DNA of 60,932 bases. Origin: Zarea fungicola. Lineage: Eukaryota; Ascomycota; Sordariomycetes; Hypocreales; Cordycipitaceae. The translations under genes were made by a program, and so were the position numbers. Under the pieces are notes generated by a model, which searched no databases, was not told where the DNA came from, and saw only the letters and a program-made list of their open reading frames with translations. How positions within the stretch are numbered: position 1 is the first letter of the stretch; the number at the start of each line of letters is the position of its first letter. This document shows, in pieces, positions 42,804 through 56,618 of this stretch. Location of the stretch: NCBI GenBank assembly GCA_900169235.1, contig FWCC01000073.1:1-60932 (forward strand). Direction: 5' to 3'.

Positions 42804-45800
42804 GACACTGGTCTCTAGGTTACTTGGTGGCCGGCTCCCTATGGGTGGAGCAGTTGGACAAGTATAAACACTAAGAAGTATTCTTTGTTTCAATAGTGTA
42901 GAAAATATGAATATAACTAAATCCAATTACTTCTCAATATGTACTATCAAAAGTGATAAATGAGTGCTGGACACCCCAATTGCGGGAATGTACAGCATTC
43001 GGCATCGTACTATCCGTGGTTGAGGTATAGGTTCTACCTTTCATCCTGTCACAGGTGTATGAAGAGAAAATCCAGATGAAAATGGAAGGGAAATTATATG
43101 AAAAACAAATAAGCTAAATGAAAAACAAAAGTAATATTTTGGAAGAAAAATGGCATGCAGAGAGCATGAGGAAGTTGCCACTTTGCGAACGGTCACAATG
43201 CAGCTCCGTGAGAACAAAAAACTCAGAAGTCTATAGTAATAGATCAGGGCGTCTGGACTTTCATTTCTATTAAATAGGACGGGAAAACTCGTGCATAGAG
43301 CTTGCTGGTCGAGAGTACTGGTAACGGATTGCGGCAGTGGTTCGCATTTGGGAATACAGGCTGCGGCAATGAGACTCAATACCGCATTACAATAACTGAT
43401 GGGGTACTGTGATTGGTGAAGGCACCATTCTAAAATGAAAAGGAAATAAGGCAAGGGCAAAATGATAGCATCATCTAAGCAGGCATCAGCATTGCCATGG
43501 ATATTACTCAAAGTTGATTAACAAAGTTAAAAATGGTCTGTAGGGTAGGTGTAACATGCAAAATGCCACCATGTACGTTTGTATGGCATAATGGTTTAAA
43601 CCTGGTATAAGCTATTACATACAAGGCTTTTGAATATTTAAAAATAAATAAATTAAAAAATGCGAGAAATATATTTTGCTGAATCCAAGACAGGCTGACC
43701 GGCATTTGAGCCTGGAGCAGGGCTTCGACTGTTTGGCTCTGAATTCACCAGAATTTGTAAAATAGAAAGAAACGCGAGAAGACACTAGAAAACGCCCAAG
43801 GTTATTGTTACATTGCGTGTGAAAATTGTAGAAGCGAACAATACTTATCCCAGAGCAGGAAAAAAACGCCAAGTGCTGTGTCGGTGCCATTTGTGACTCC
43901 GAGCTGTTCCATCCATGCTGCCACTTCAATGTCGACGGCTGCACAATTTCTCCGTCACGTCACCGTCGCCGGCGTTCCTTCGGCCGACAACAATCTTTTT
44001 TCTCTTGAAATCTGCAATCTGGATAAGCCGAGAATTACAATAAAATCAAAATAAAGGTAGGCGAGACACCGTTACATGGGGAAAAGAGTCCGATGCATCA
44101 GAGGTGGAGAAAAAAACGGAGAAACGGGCAAACAGAAGGGAACAGGCTTGACTTGACGCAGCAAGAGGAGGAAGACGTGACGGCAACATATCGTGCAAGA
44201 GAGGAGAGGAGGTGTCTTTTCACCAAGGCTTTGATTACAGCTGCGGCAACTACGAAATAGGGCGTCATGTTGAGCTTCGTACATGAATCTGTTCATCCGG
44301 GTGATGGTAGCGACGGCCTATCGACTGGCAAGATATGTAGGCAGAAGGATGATGTCTGCATGAGTGGGTTGTCAGTAAAATAGCATGCAAATGCTGTTTG
44401 ATACACTCTACGCTCTCTTTGTTGTTGTTTATACAGGTCGGGGCGGGCGCCGGCGGGATCAGTTTTAGTAAAGCTTAAAAAGGGAATGTTACGAGGCCTG
44501 CAGAACATATTTTCCATGCACATAATGAGGGGGAAGAAAGTAAAAGTTTAGCCCAAGAAGTAGGTACTTTCATTCCGAATTCTCACCAAGTGATGTATCG
44601 AGTCAGCTCTACGAAGGGTCGCCGTGCTGCGTGCCTGAATTACTTGGCCACAGGTGTAGGCTCTGCAAGTTGCCCCCACGCTGCCGTTGAGGTATGATTT
44701 ACTTGAAAAGTTATCTCATATTCTCCTTCTGCCGAGAAAAACTCCGAAGAACAATGTCGTACGACAAGACCAGGTCGGCAAGTGTATGGACCAAGAGTTC
44801 TGTTCAACAAGAGGCTCCACCGACGTCTAGAGTTGCCAGCACGCTCGCAAAGAACCTATTTCGGGAACGAGTACTCCGTACTAGTTGACAGACTGCCAGG
44901 TACCTTCGAGTGCGTAGCAACAAGAATCAGCTGAAAAAAAAGTGACAGAATGCAACATAGTGCAGGATATGGGCGGATGAAGCAGCAAGGCAGGCAGAGT
45001 AATAAGGGTGCAATGTGGCGAATCGGCGATTTGGGTGTTCCGAGACAGGCAACAAGGACGCGCTGTTCGGATAAAAAGCGTAAAGGGTTTAGAGCTGCTG
45101 CAGAGACGGGCTGGGCGCATGCAAAATATGTAGATGATGAAGTATCCGGTACAGATTGGGGTGGTTGACGGTTGATGCCGAACCTGCTCTCCATTCAACT
45201 CAATAACCCACAGGGTCGTGCATGCATCTGCATCACGTTCGATCCAGGTTCTTTTCCTTGGCCCACGACGCCGGAGGAATAATTTGCGGCGTGGCAGTTT
45301 TGGCTTGTGCCGAGGAGCGGGGGCTTGCTAGCGAGACATGCCCAGCCCACCCATGCAGATATGGCTTGAAGTATGGAGTAGTGTCTCGCAATATGAGTAA
45401 AGAGGAGGCTATTTTTGGGCTCCGTCCTAACCTGAAAGGAAAAAGAGAATTTGCTTTGAGGGGTGTGTGGTGCCCAGAGCGATTTCATTGCGCGCAGAAC
45501 TGGCTTTTCTGGTCAGTATTGGGTTTGGTCGAATGTTGAATCGTAAGCAAACCCACTCGTTCTAGCTTATTTTCTGGGCCGTGTGTAAAGTTTGAGAGCC
45601 TGCCCCTGGCCACATATGATTGGCCCAAGGACAGACAAGATTGTGTCATGCATCCCCTCTGCGCTGGCGCTTGTACGAGTTGGGCAAAGACACCGGGCCT
45701 AGTGCGGTTCATGGCACGGGAGATGAGATACTGGATGAGGGAACGGGTCGTGAGATGAATCGGTACGGGGTGCCAGAGAGTCACTGTTAGAGGTACGAGA

Positions 45801-48078
45801 TTAGTGATGCGCCCATTTGGAAGGAGGTTAGAATCTTTACCATGTGTAGCAGGTCCCGTCGCTGGGTATACCGGTGGAAATTGGTTTTCGGCCATTGCCA
45901 TGCCTGCATTGGTGCAATGCAGGCAAGTGGGCAGCCTGCACAGTATGTGGATGAGAGATGATAGATTGATGGAGGAGGTATGGCGTGTAGGTGGTTGAAG
46001 GATTCAAGACGGACAGCCGGCCTCAAGTGGAGGTGGAAGGAGAATGGACTGGGCTGAGAAGAAAGCGGGGGATTGATATGTCCCGTCTTGTTCCTTGCGT
46101 TCTGTTGTCGTTTGCTGGAAATGAACAGCCAGCTGGGCGACAAGGCCGGCCAAGCCAGCAACCAACCAAGGACGGCGAGGATGTGGAATGGCGATGATGG
46201 CATGGGGCTGGGGGTGTTCGGAGGGGGCATCTTTAGTTGGCGGCTGAAGGGAGGGGAGCCACATGGCAGCACGTCTCTGTAAGACGACACGGGTTACCGG
46301 CATGCAAGCATCTAGTACGGAGTAAGCAGGCATGATAACTAGGTAGGCAAAGGACAATAAAACAAGAATGGAAAAAGTCGACTAAAAATAGGTTGGCTGA
46401 ATGAGCCCTTATGCAGGGCTTGACTTGGCTAGGCCGTGCAGCGAATTAGCTTTTTTTAAGGATATTTCAAAGCAACATTTCTTGCCGTTTGCAGAGTAAC
46501 AATGAGAGGGACGCTGGTGCTGGAAAACTGGGCACTGGGGCTCGTGTGTCTCAGTGGGCTGGGCTGGGCCGGCTGGCAAGCTCGCGCCGTGGCTCCCAAG
46601 CAGGCAAGCATGTAGGTAAGCTTTGTGAGCATGTGCTGTAGGCTGTCCAGTGTGCTGCGTGTTGCATGTCTTGGTGGCTGGAGGGGCCTTCGGCGCTCAC
46701 TTTCTAGTGGCTAGCTACCCGTCTGTCAGGGGTCCCTTGTGAGCGCAACTCGCTCACCTACAGCAGCCGGCAGGGGGCCACCCAAGGGTCCACAGAAGCC
46801 TCAGAAGGCACAAAGGGGGCCACACAGAGCGCACACTTTCTGCGCATTCGCCGACGGCCTGTCCACTGCAATCCTTTGGGCGCACGCCACACGCGAGCTT
46901 GTCCGAGGCTTTAGTCAGATTTTACGTGCGGCGTCTCGCTTCCTTCAGCTTCTTGACCAGTAACCATAGGCGGACTGTACTGTAGTTGCAGGTCCAAGCC
47001 GTCAGCCATTCGGACTTTCAAACCAATTGCGCCCGATTTGCTGTATTCGACAGTTTTCCAACTTTATTACGTTAATACTACTGACTGTCTGCCACACCGT
47101 ATTCATTCACCCCCCCCGGTACAGTCTATTTAATTCATAATAAGAAATTCCCCACCGTCCACCGCTTTACCCAAAGCTCCCCGGTCCAAAAGGTTTTGGT
47201 CCTCCCCACCTCGATGAACTGAATACGCATTTGTTTGCCAACGCGAGAAGCCAATTTCATTAAAAAGCCAAGACTGACATGCCATGAACTCGGTTCCTTT
47301 ATCTTAATTTTGCACTGTATTGCCGGGAGAAATACAACGGACAACACGAACACGTACGCGCCTGCTGATTACCAGGGTCTCGGCGGCATCAGCTTCTCAG
47401 CTCCTCCATAACTAGGTGACAAGCTCTCACACCACACCAAACATCCTCCATCATCAACTAACGTTAGCTCAAACAAACTAGGTAGTTTATGTGCAAGCTC
47501 CCACGACGAATTCCACCGCATAACGTTACGCCTATTTTCTTCACCTCGACGACAACACAGGCTCGGCTAGCCGCTACAGCCACCCTCTCCCCCCCTGCGA
47601 CCTTGAGAACCAGCGACCTGGCCAGCTTACCTCGTGGGATCGCCCGGCACTCGGATGTTTCTTGCTTCCGCCTCGTCTGCCTCATACTGTCCGACTCTCA
47701 CCCGTCTTGTCTCTGGCTTTGGCTCTGTCTAAGTACAGAGTGAGTCGTCCCCACGTACGCCTCCAAGCCCAAGCCCGCCGCCGCCCGTTGCTGAAGAGGC
47801 TGACTCGCCCGCCGCGACAGACCAGATTCCCTTCCTCTTCTTTCCGTCTCTTCCTGCTTGTCTGCATCGGCTCTCTCTCTTTTTGTCTGCATCTGCATCA
47901 CGCCGCCCGACCATGCATCCTCGTTTCCTTCGCTCGCGCTCCATCATGACAGCTTAATTTTTTTTTTCACCTGTTACATACATCGCCTTTTCTTCTCTCA
48001 CCACTTGCGTTTTTTTGTCACTCTTGACCACGGTACCACGCTGTGCGCGCACCCACCAGCTCGTTTGCGCCCACCGTC
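42804..48078. other. 5.3-kb region without a recognised gene
   Basis: Open frames such as 43041-43511 (-, 156 aa), 45787-46290 (-, 167 aa) and 44856-45198 (-) show no domain, signal peptide or consistent splicing. GGGCT-type repeats lie at 46555-46585. From about 47.3 kb to the ATG at 48079 the DNA becomes C/T-rich, as in a long promoter and 5' UTR. An 84-codon frame at 47489-47743 would be an upstream ORF if transcribed. Confidence 0.5.
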
Positions 48079-51000
48079 ATGTCTGCGACCGCCGTTGAGC
48101 CTACTGATCAGGCTGCGAATGCCGCAGCCTCCAGCGATGGCTCCAAGTCTGATATCGGTCAGTGCCCCAGAAATACTCAACGAGATCCGCCCTCTCCATC
48201 AATTTCCCTCTTTTTTCTGTCTTATTTGTCCCATTGATATTCCGTTCTTTTTTTTTTTTTGCACTTATTGACATGCATTCGTCTTCTTCTTTAGCATGTC
48301 TCATTTGCCGTTCTCGCAAGGTATGTCATCAGTGACCGCCCCGCCCAGCTTCCTGCTTGCTACTCTTGGCTTGTCAGTGCTCGCCATGCTCTCTCGGCAT
48401 TGGCGACATGTATACAAAAAGGAAACCTTTTGCTCACCATTTCCTTTTTCCTCTTTGCCTAGGTTCGATGCGATAGAACTCTCCCCGAATGCCGCAATTG
48501 CGTCCGCCTCGGCGTCCCCTGCCCAAAGTACAATCGCGAAAATGAATTCATCTCCCGCAAGGAACTCCAAAAGTCAGCCGACGACATCTTTCGCGCCGCC
48601 GGCGTCGAGAAACGCAAGGTCGGCTCCTGCGAGGAATGCCGCACCTCCAAGCACCGTTGCACAAAGACCCGCCCGGCATGTCGCCGCTGCATTCTGCGCA
48701 ACTTGAAATGCTCCTACCCGGGCAGGCAGGACAATCGGGAGCCCTCAGTCACGGGCAGCCTATCACCAGGAAAGCCAATGCCCAGCACAACACCACTGAA
48801 GCAAGAGCCTCGCGAATCGTATACCCCCATGGATATAAAGCCCATGATTCCTGAACAGGACCACCGCCAGTTTCAGCCGCTCAACAGACACCCTGTTCCG
48901 CCCGGCGAGCCCATGCAGATGAACTACCAGCCAAGCTACCACCTGCCGCAGCCCCATCACCAGGACCACCAACAAGCGCAGGGGCACCTATATACCCACG
49001 GCATGATGCATAACAGCATGAGTAACTATACACATCAACCATTGAGCCATGGCAGCTACCATCAACCGCCGACCCCATCGCTTGCCAATATACCTCAATA
49101 CCAAAAGCCACAGTCGCAGCAACCTCAGTCTCAGCCTCAACCTCAGTCCCAGCAGCAACCGCATCAACAGCACCAGCAGCACCAGCAACTTCCCCAAGGA
49201 CAGCAACATCAGATGCAACCGCCTCCGAGCATCGGCTACAAGGACAGCCTTCCTGCCATCCTTGCCATTGACCCCGAAGGCATCTATGCCGAGCGTTTAC
49301 CTGAAAATCGAACTTTGCGTCTGAACCTTATCAACACATATTTCGAACGATCTGCGGCTCTTCGCAATCTGTCATTTATCCATAAACCGTCGTTTATGAA
49401 GTCGTTTGACCAGGACAGCGTTGTGCAAGATTATGGCGAGCCTCTGCTCTACGTAATGTGTGCTCTCGGAGCGAGGTATGCATCATTTATCCAAAGCCTA
49501 TTGGTACTTTATGTGCTCAATAATGCTAACTCTACTCTTAGACAGCTATACTTTGATCACATTGCACCATGCGCCAACCAAATGGTTGTCGACGCTGACC
49601 AAGTACCTGGTGAAAAGTGGGCTGTCAAGGCCAGGCAAGACGCCATGCGTGACCTTCATGCCCCAGACGTCCACAATCTCATGACAATGGTTCTATTGTG
49701 TGACTACGGGCTTCGAGAGGACAAGAACGCCATGGTCTTTGTGCTCATCTCGGTCTTGTACCGCATGGTGCGACTCCTGAGCCTCGACACGTACCGGCCG
49801 CTCGAGGCTGGCTCAACGCCGCAGCAGATTATGGAACGGGAAAGTGAAATCCGACTGGTGTGGGCCTGCTACTATCTGGACGTACTTGTCGGCAACGGTG
49901 TAGAGAAGAACCTTTGTTGGAGAGATGATGTGCCGGCGATTCCGTTGCCCTGCCCAGAGGAAAACTTTCTATCGCAGACCCCATCTCAACCTTACTTTCT
50001 CGAGGACATTGAGCGAAACGACATTGCGGACGTGGTTCCCAATTTGGATTTCCAAGCGATTTCTATCCTTGTTCTACGACTGCGATCCAAGGTCATGTAG
50101 TAAGTTCCCCCAACCCAGTCTCCCATCTGGTCTTGGCATCGCTGACCGCCGCAGCTTAATTCGAAATCCCCAAAAGAATGTAAAGGTGTGGGATAATGAG
50201 TCAAAGTTTCTGCAAATTATCAACCGGCTGGAGACGATTCTCGCCAAACTGCCAGAAAAGTATCAACTCACTGATTTGAATATGTACATTCTCAAAGATG
50301 GCGGTGCGTTGGGCGCCGTGTTTGTTCTTCATCTGCTTATGCACGCTGTCATTTTCGACCTGACGAGAACATCTCTTGCCGGGTTCAACTTTCCCCTATC
50401 AAACGACTTCAAGATTGCGCCGGAAGATTTCAAACTAAAGTGCCAGGATCTCTGCCGCCAGCACGCCATTGAAGTGTCTTTACTCTTTCGCCGGGCGCTC
50501 ACGCATGGACCAACGGCATTTGACGACTTGTTTTGTGTCGATGCAGCATTTGAATCGTCCAAGGTTCAGCTGGTATATGCTGCCACCGTCAACCACAGCC
50601 CTTTTATTGTTCAACAGACAAAGTCCAACCTGTGCACCAACATCGAAACCCTCCAGTCACTTAGTCGCGATACCGACACTCGAAATTCTGTGGTATGTGG
50701 TCAAGCAAGGTAATTTCTTGTAACTTTTCTAATACTAATTTGATTTAGCTTCGTGCCTTGCTGCCAATCTGCTCACTGTTCGGCTTTCGAGAAATTGCAG
50801 AAAAATATGCGATGAACGGGTACGTATCATTCTCCGTCATGGCGCTACTGTTCCTTCTCTTCTCTTTTCAGTTTTAACACTCTTACCCGTTACAGAGGAA
50901 CGCCCGATGAGACGGAAGTTACAGGTTCCGCTGATATGCATCATTTGGGCCGACTGGCACCATTCCGACGTGGCCGATCTGAGCTCCAGCGCGCTTCACA

Positions 51001-51364
51001 CACAGCGCACAGTCCCCGAACTTCAACATCGTCCAACACTTACCCGTCGCCAATGACGCAATCGAGCCGTAACCCACCGAGGAGCTCGACCAGCCAGGAT
51101 GCTACGATGTTTACTGGAATGATCCAAATGCCACGGTCGGGTATGAACCTCGATGGCACCATGGGTCCAACGACACCAGGCACAGCGCAGCGACCCCCCC
51201 TACAGATTATGCCTTCAGCGGGCATGGCGCAGCATGCGGCAATGCTTCAGCCCTCGATTGACGATTACATTAAGACGGCCGATGAGATGTCGAACCTTCT
51301 TACTTGGAATATGCCAGATCTGACGCCGTGGATTACGTTCGACAACATGATTTTACCTAGTTAA
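48079..51364 (+). CDS. Double Zn(II)2Cys6 transcription factor
   Basis: Seven exons: 48079-48157, 48295-48320 (26 bp), 48463-49475, 49542-50099, 50155-50692, 50749-50819 and 50896-51364; 917 aa with all phases consistent. Two zinc clusters of identical spacing follow each other. The first is CLICRSRKVRC...C..C...C (Cys 28, 31, 38, 45, 48, 55), the second CEECRTSKHRC...C..C...C (91, 94, 101, 108, 111, 118). The micro-exon encodes only the start of the first cluster. A Pro/His/Gln-rich linker with glutamine runs (about 235-275) leads to a fungal TF middle region (NLINTYFERSAALRNLSFIHKPSFMKSF, EIRLVWACYYLDVLVG). The C-terminus is Ser/Pro-rich. A nuclear regulator by family; most fungal members have one cluster. 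The intron at 49476 is 66 bp and in frame, so retention is possible. Long empty flanks suggest complex regulation. Confidence 0.92.
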
Positions 51365-54300
51365 CTGGTGCGAAGCTTTGGGATATGACAAAGAGCGACG
51401 CGTCGAATACGTGCCCGTTTGTCAGGCTGACGCGGGTTCGGAGCAACTCCAAGTGCGGTGGGTACACACCCAATTGAATAAGCCAGGCTTGGTCGGTACT
51501 GATCAATGTGGGCATCTGATGCGAACAGCCTGCTTGTGGCTTTGCGCTATCAACGCATGCATGTCAGCAACGCCAAGAGTCCAAACCGCGCTAGGTAGTC
51601 TCGGGAGGTCGACATTGTCGCCGACAGGTTAGAATCGGCGCCGAGAGTGGAAGCAGAATGATTATTTACGAGGCTGAACAGTACCACATTTCTTCTGGTT
51701 CTACTTGGTTTAGGATGGGCATCTTTCGCGACGTTTGCTGACCCGAAAGCTAGTAGCTCTCGGGTTCGTCAGCCGCAAACCGTGAGACGGCTGCCTGTCT
51801 GTCAAGGGAGCTAGAGTGGATTATGTATGTGTTTTCATTTATCATCATGACACTTGCGGGTTTGCATGGAGGAAAGGGCGTTCTTGTTGGATTTTAGACT
51901 CGAGCATATACGAAATGAATATGAAACACGAAATTGACCACTTACCTGGAAGCTTGCTCCTGCGTGAGGTTCGGAACTGGGCTCCACAGATTGTATTACA
52001 CTCAGGCTGCTGCATTAGGTCATACCAGATATTACCTCCTTGGTTCTTTTTTTTTTTTTTTCGGAGACTCCTCACCCGACAGTTGGACGGTGCATGGGAG
52101 GGGCAGGCCCAAGGATAACGGATAATCGATGCCGTAAGGATTTCTTGGGCCATGTACGGAGTACGCAAAAGGGACAAGACTACCCGTTGCCGCGAAGCTT
52201 CCCTTGCGGGAAAATGGTGGGTGAAAACAGGCTAGTTTGGCGATTAGTGAATAGGTGAAGAGGGGCCGCCTTTGTCGATACGGGGGCTTTGTGTGAATAC
52301 TACTAGTAGGCAAGACAACGAGGTTGTGGGCATGGGATCTATTTGTACTCTTCGTCCAGCGGCTGTATATTAATATGTTGATATTAAATAATCCAATTTT
52401 TTTTTCTAAATTTTTTTTCTTCTACTATGATAAAAAAAAAAAGTTCATGCAGTACAAGAGTGGGAAAAAACGAGGCTGCAGAAATTTACTAAGCTGCCAA
52501 GGATACCAAGACATACGTGTAGGTGCGAGGGGAAAGATGATGGCAAAATAAGAAGCTTGTCCAGGAAAGGGGATGGAAAGGGAGGGGGTCCGTTCAGCTC
52601 AACTGTTTGGCAGGCGAAAAATTGCCTCAGCTGAGATGGAAGTGGGCATGCTGCTGTCTGGGTTGCATACATGTTGGGGGCCATTTTTACCCATGTTTTT
52701 TTCTTTTCTTTTTCTTGATCTTTCTACTTCTTCATGTTGTTGAAAAACGCCATCTCGTAAACACAGAGGCGGCCGTGAGTTGGGGCTGTCTACTTTGAGC
52801 TTACTCGACAACGGACATGTGCGGCGCCACAGGCCGACGATGCAACTCGAGGGCTATTTTCGCTAAGAAGAGAGTAATCTACTGGGAATGCTTATGAACT
52901 ATCAAGTTGCGGATTCTGGCTTGATGGTGGAAGAACGGAAGGGCTTGAAAATTTGGGGGTTGGAAAGCCACGATTTGTGTGAGCGGGAGCGGCTTAGTAA
53001 CTTGATTGTGCTGACCAGTTTAATTGCTGAACTATATTTGGGATAATGACTTTCACGGATGAATAATAATTCACTCTAGATTAGACAAAAGTGGTTTGAA
53101 AGGATGACGGATAGATGCAGCCGGGCTGGCTGGGGCTACAGACGAGCGCCGACTTACTCTTTGAGCTGATAATGGAAGTCGCATAAGCTGGTGATGAACA
53201 CAACCACCTAACTATCTATGGGCAATGAACGATGGTGTGAAATGGCATCGTTGCGTCACCCGTGGTGTGGCGGCGCCTGGGCGGCGGCGGCGACGTAAGC
53301 AGAACGGCGCACAGATGATGACGATGCAAACTAGTTACGGACCTCCGGGGTACGGGGCGGAGAGGAAAGGAGGCGGCGGACGCCGATTTTGGGATCATTT
53401 TCAAGCTGAACGATTTGTGAGTGCAGAGAACAGTCACAGGGAAATTCATGTGAGGACAAGACGCCCAATTGGACGGTGGTTGCGTTGAGGCTGAACGGCC
53501 AAGCCTTGTTTATGCAAATTGGGTGTGAAGCTGCCAACTGAAAGGGACACACTCAAGGCGTGTATTCGCCTAATTTAGTGTCTTTCGTACTGGCGGCAGT
53601 AGCACATGTAGCAATGAGCACGCAATTGTTCCGCTCACCTTGATCTGACGGCTACTAGAGGAACTGCTTGCTCTGGAGATGCTTGTTTCTAAGCGGAGTT
53701 CTCATCCGCGATTCATTTAATTTTGCCTTTGACTTTTAAACAATCTTTTAATTTCTGCGGAGCTTGCCTTTTTGTAATGAGAAGTAAGCCGAATAAATTC
53801 AAGGGCTTGGGGGCCGAAGTAGCTGGCGCGGGTTTTTCGGCCGCTGCCAAGCGTTTCCGCTCTAGTGCTTTGGAGCCACCGTCACCCATGCAGTAACTAT
53901 GTACATATTGGGAGTATGTAGCCGGTGGGTTTTGTTCAAAGTGGAGGGCAATCGTAGGGAAGAGGGGAGAAAGAGGGGCCTAAAAAAACAAAAAAAAAAC
54001 CAAAACGTTAGTCAAAAGGGTGAGTGGTTATTGCTTTGTGAGATTGATGATTTGACGGTTCCACTTGGTTGATAAACAGGGGCCGCGGGGCTGGGGAAAC
54101 AATGGGAAGAAAGATGGAGACTTGTGCTATCAAGCATTGTGATGTGCCAGTCGGTATAGGAGAGATGAGGTTATTTTTGTAATCGGCAGGAACTAAATTT
54201 ATTATTAATTGTTGACAAATTGAAATGGCGAAACATTGGGTTCCGGCTTTCTCTACTTACACTTCCTTTAAGTGCCTTAGGTACCTAGATACCTACTGCA

Positions 54301-56618
54301 ACTATGTATAGCTGAGCTCTGAATCGCCAGCGCACAGCTGTGGCCACAAGCCCCACCAACAAGATGCAATAATTGATGCAAGCGTTGATGCAAGCGTTTA
54401 GACGGAGAGTACCGAAGTCGCGGCTAATTTCCTTGGCTTTTCAAAATCGTTTCTGTTTATCTTTTTTTTCTGACTTGGTTTGTGCGTCTCTTCCAGACTG
54501 ATCCAATAATTTAGTCAAAGATTTAGAGTATTTTAGACTGCATATGTGGTGTAACTCGACTGTGTAACGCTGCTGTAAATAAACTCTGAAGAAAACTCAC
54601 CCCACTTTTCCTTTCCGTGGTGATCGGAGGGACCATTGTCGTTCTCATTGTTAGCTTGCTCTTTTATTTGATAAGCATCCTCGGCCAGTTTCCTGCAGGA
54701 AGCTGGGTCGCGGTGTAAGGTTTAGGCGGAGAGTCAGCTCCCGACGTTGGACTTTGGCCACCTTTCCGGCCGGAATATTCTGGGATTGACGTGGCTTAAG
54801 AAATACATGATTAAGAGAAATAATGAAGAGGAAGAAGAGGGCTCCCATTCCCGGCAAAACCGTTTGAATGCAACATTCCCTTGACGTACAACATGCCATT
54901 GGTTCGGCACTTGGCCATCCACTGTTTTTTCTGCTTATACACGTGCAGTGTTGTGCCGTGTCGATCCTTTACGAATGTACTCTGTACCTACGTTAGGCTT
55001 TTTGCTAGACATCCCCACGGCAGGCAGTGACAGCCGACAGCCAGCATTCATGGTTCGTTTACGACTTAATTCAAGGGTCTGAACCCTGCAACCAAGTCTC
55101 TGAAGGCTTTCTGCTCAGTCGCATTTTCCCTTGGCACGCCTCAGCGCCTGCTATTGCCCAGGCCCCCGTTATCACATCTGGCTAGCCCAGTGCCCCCTTC
55201 AGCGCTTATCCACGCCTTGCAGTGCACTAGGCCCCTACAAGTAAAGTTTTCTGGCCCATTCTTCAGGAGGGGGGACGGGGGAGGACTGCTGAGCACAGCT
55301 GGCATCTTCGTGGCGCTCTAGAACTAATCGACAACGCCACTGTGAGATGCGCCACTGCGCCACCGCGCCATCATCACATCTTGTCCATGCAAGAGGAAAC
55401 AGAGGAAGACGAGGGTGGGCGGGAAAAGCTAATTTCATTTCTTTTTCTCGTTTTCAAGTTGTCTTTCGGCCATCAGCTGCAAGTACTGGCCAGGCATCAC
55501 GGTTTGGCTTCCCTTTCTTTGTCCCGATATAGTTCTACCCATAATGCTGTATGCTTACCAAGTACAAGGTACGCACGCACTGGGTACCTCTGCATGGCGC
55601 TCGTCATCTCGTGGCGTCGAGGCACCGCCCTACTTGTGGTCCGTCGCACCTTTCCCCCGTTGTGCACACCGGGTCCAGCTTAGCCTTAGTCTTGAGCCAA
55701 AACTCTTTTTGCAAATGTCTCGGCGCTGCCTATCCAACTTTCTTCACCAGCTACCAGCTGCTAGCTTCTCCGTGGCCGTCTTTTATTCATCCCATGCAGG
55801 TGTAATTTTTCCAGCATGTTTTTTTCTGCCTTCTTTGCGTACTGAGGCTGCTACGTACTCGAACCCGTTGGCTCGTCTGTCTCCCATCGCGCCATCGTAA
55901 ACCGCATTACTACGTCCTCTCTCTTTCTGTATTACTCGCCGTGCTCCAAACTAATTCCCTGGTCCGCTCCACCGCTGCCCGCCGCCACAGTGGTCGGCCG
56001 CCCCAGAAGGCTCGAATTTTTCGGGGGGCCTCGATCACTGCCCGCTATAAGCACAACCGTCTTGGCTTCTTGGCCTCAATTGGCTCGCCCTCCGGCACTT
56101 CCACCATCCCACGACTCACGTCTTTCCGCTGCCTTCCCCCGTTCGTCGCCGGCGACAACTTGGGGGCCTGACGATACGCCGTCCACATTATTATTGATCT
56201 CATCTCCTTCGCTATTGACCCCGCGCCACCAGAAACCTCTTGCTCCTTCTCAGCTTTGCTTCTCAGCTTGCCCTACTTGTACTTCTGCGTCTTCTTCGTC
56301 CAGCTCGTCATCTCTTACTGACCTGCTTCTTGGCATCCTCGGCGCCAGCTCGGTTTGCGCCCAGACTGACATTTGGCTTCCCGCCTGCCTTGCTGTCGCG
56401 TCTTTGGCGCGGCCTTGAATACACATTTGTCGCCCATCGCCCGGCTTCACACCCCATGCTCCTTGGTTTGCAGAGACTCTCCATATCCCCGGCTGTCATG
56501 CTCTTCGCACAATAAGTCCAATTACCGTTGATGCGCTCCGGCAATCCTGCAGCTCTAGCTCTGCACCCTTATTCTCAATAGAGGCGCTTTTTGCTTGCTT
56601 GAAAGCGCCTCCCGCGCC
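51365..56618. other. 5.2-kb region without a recognised gene
   Basis: Homopolymer runs near 52046, 52395 and 52431 and many short frames, but no domain or splice-consistent gene. From about 55.2 kb the sequence is C/T-rich with many short frames (for example 55544-55900 and 55990-56418). This fits a long promoter and leader for the transporter at 56619. No tRNA or transposon recognised. Confidence 0.5.

Noticed and set aside
43041..43511. 156-codon open frame, minus strand
   Set aside because: No domain, signal peptide or splice logic; composition like chance frames in AT-moderate DNA.
45787..46290. 167-codon open frame, minus strand
   Set aside because: Pro/Ser-rich without any family motif; likely chance.
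47489..47743. Upstream ORF of 84 codons before the double-cluster regulator
   Set aside because: Could be a real uORF, but the transcription start is unknown, so it is only noted in the gap entry.
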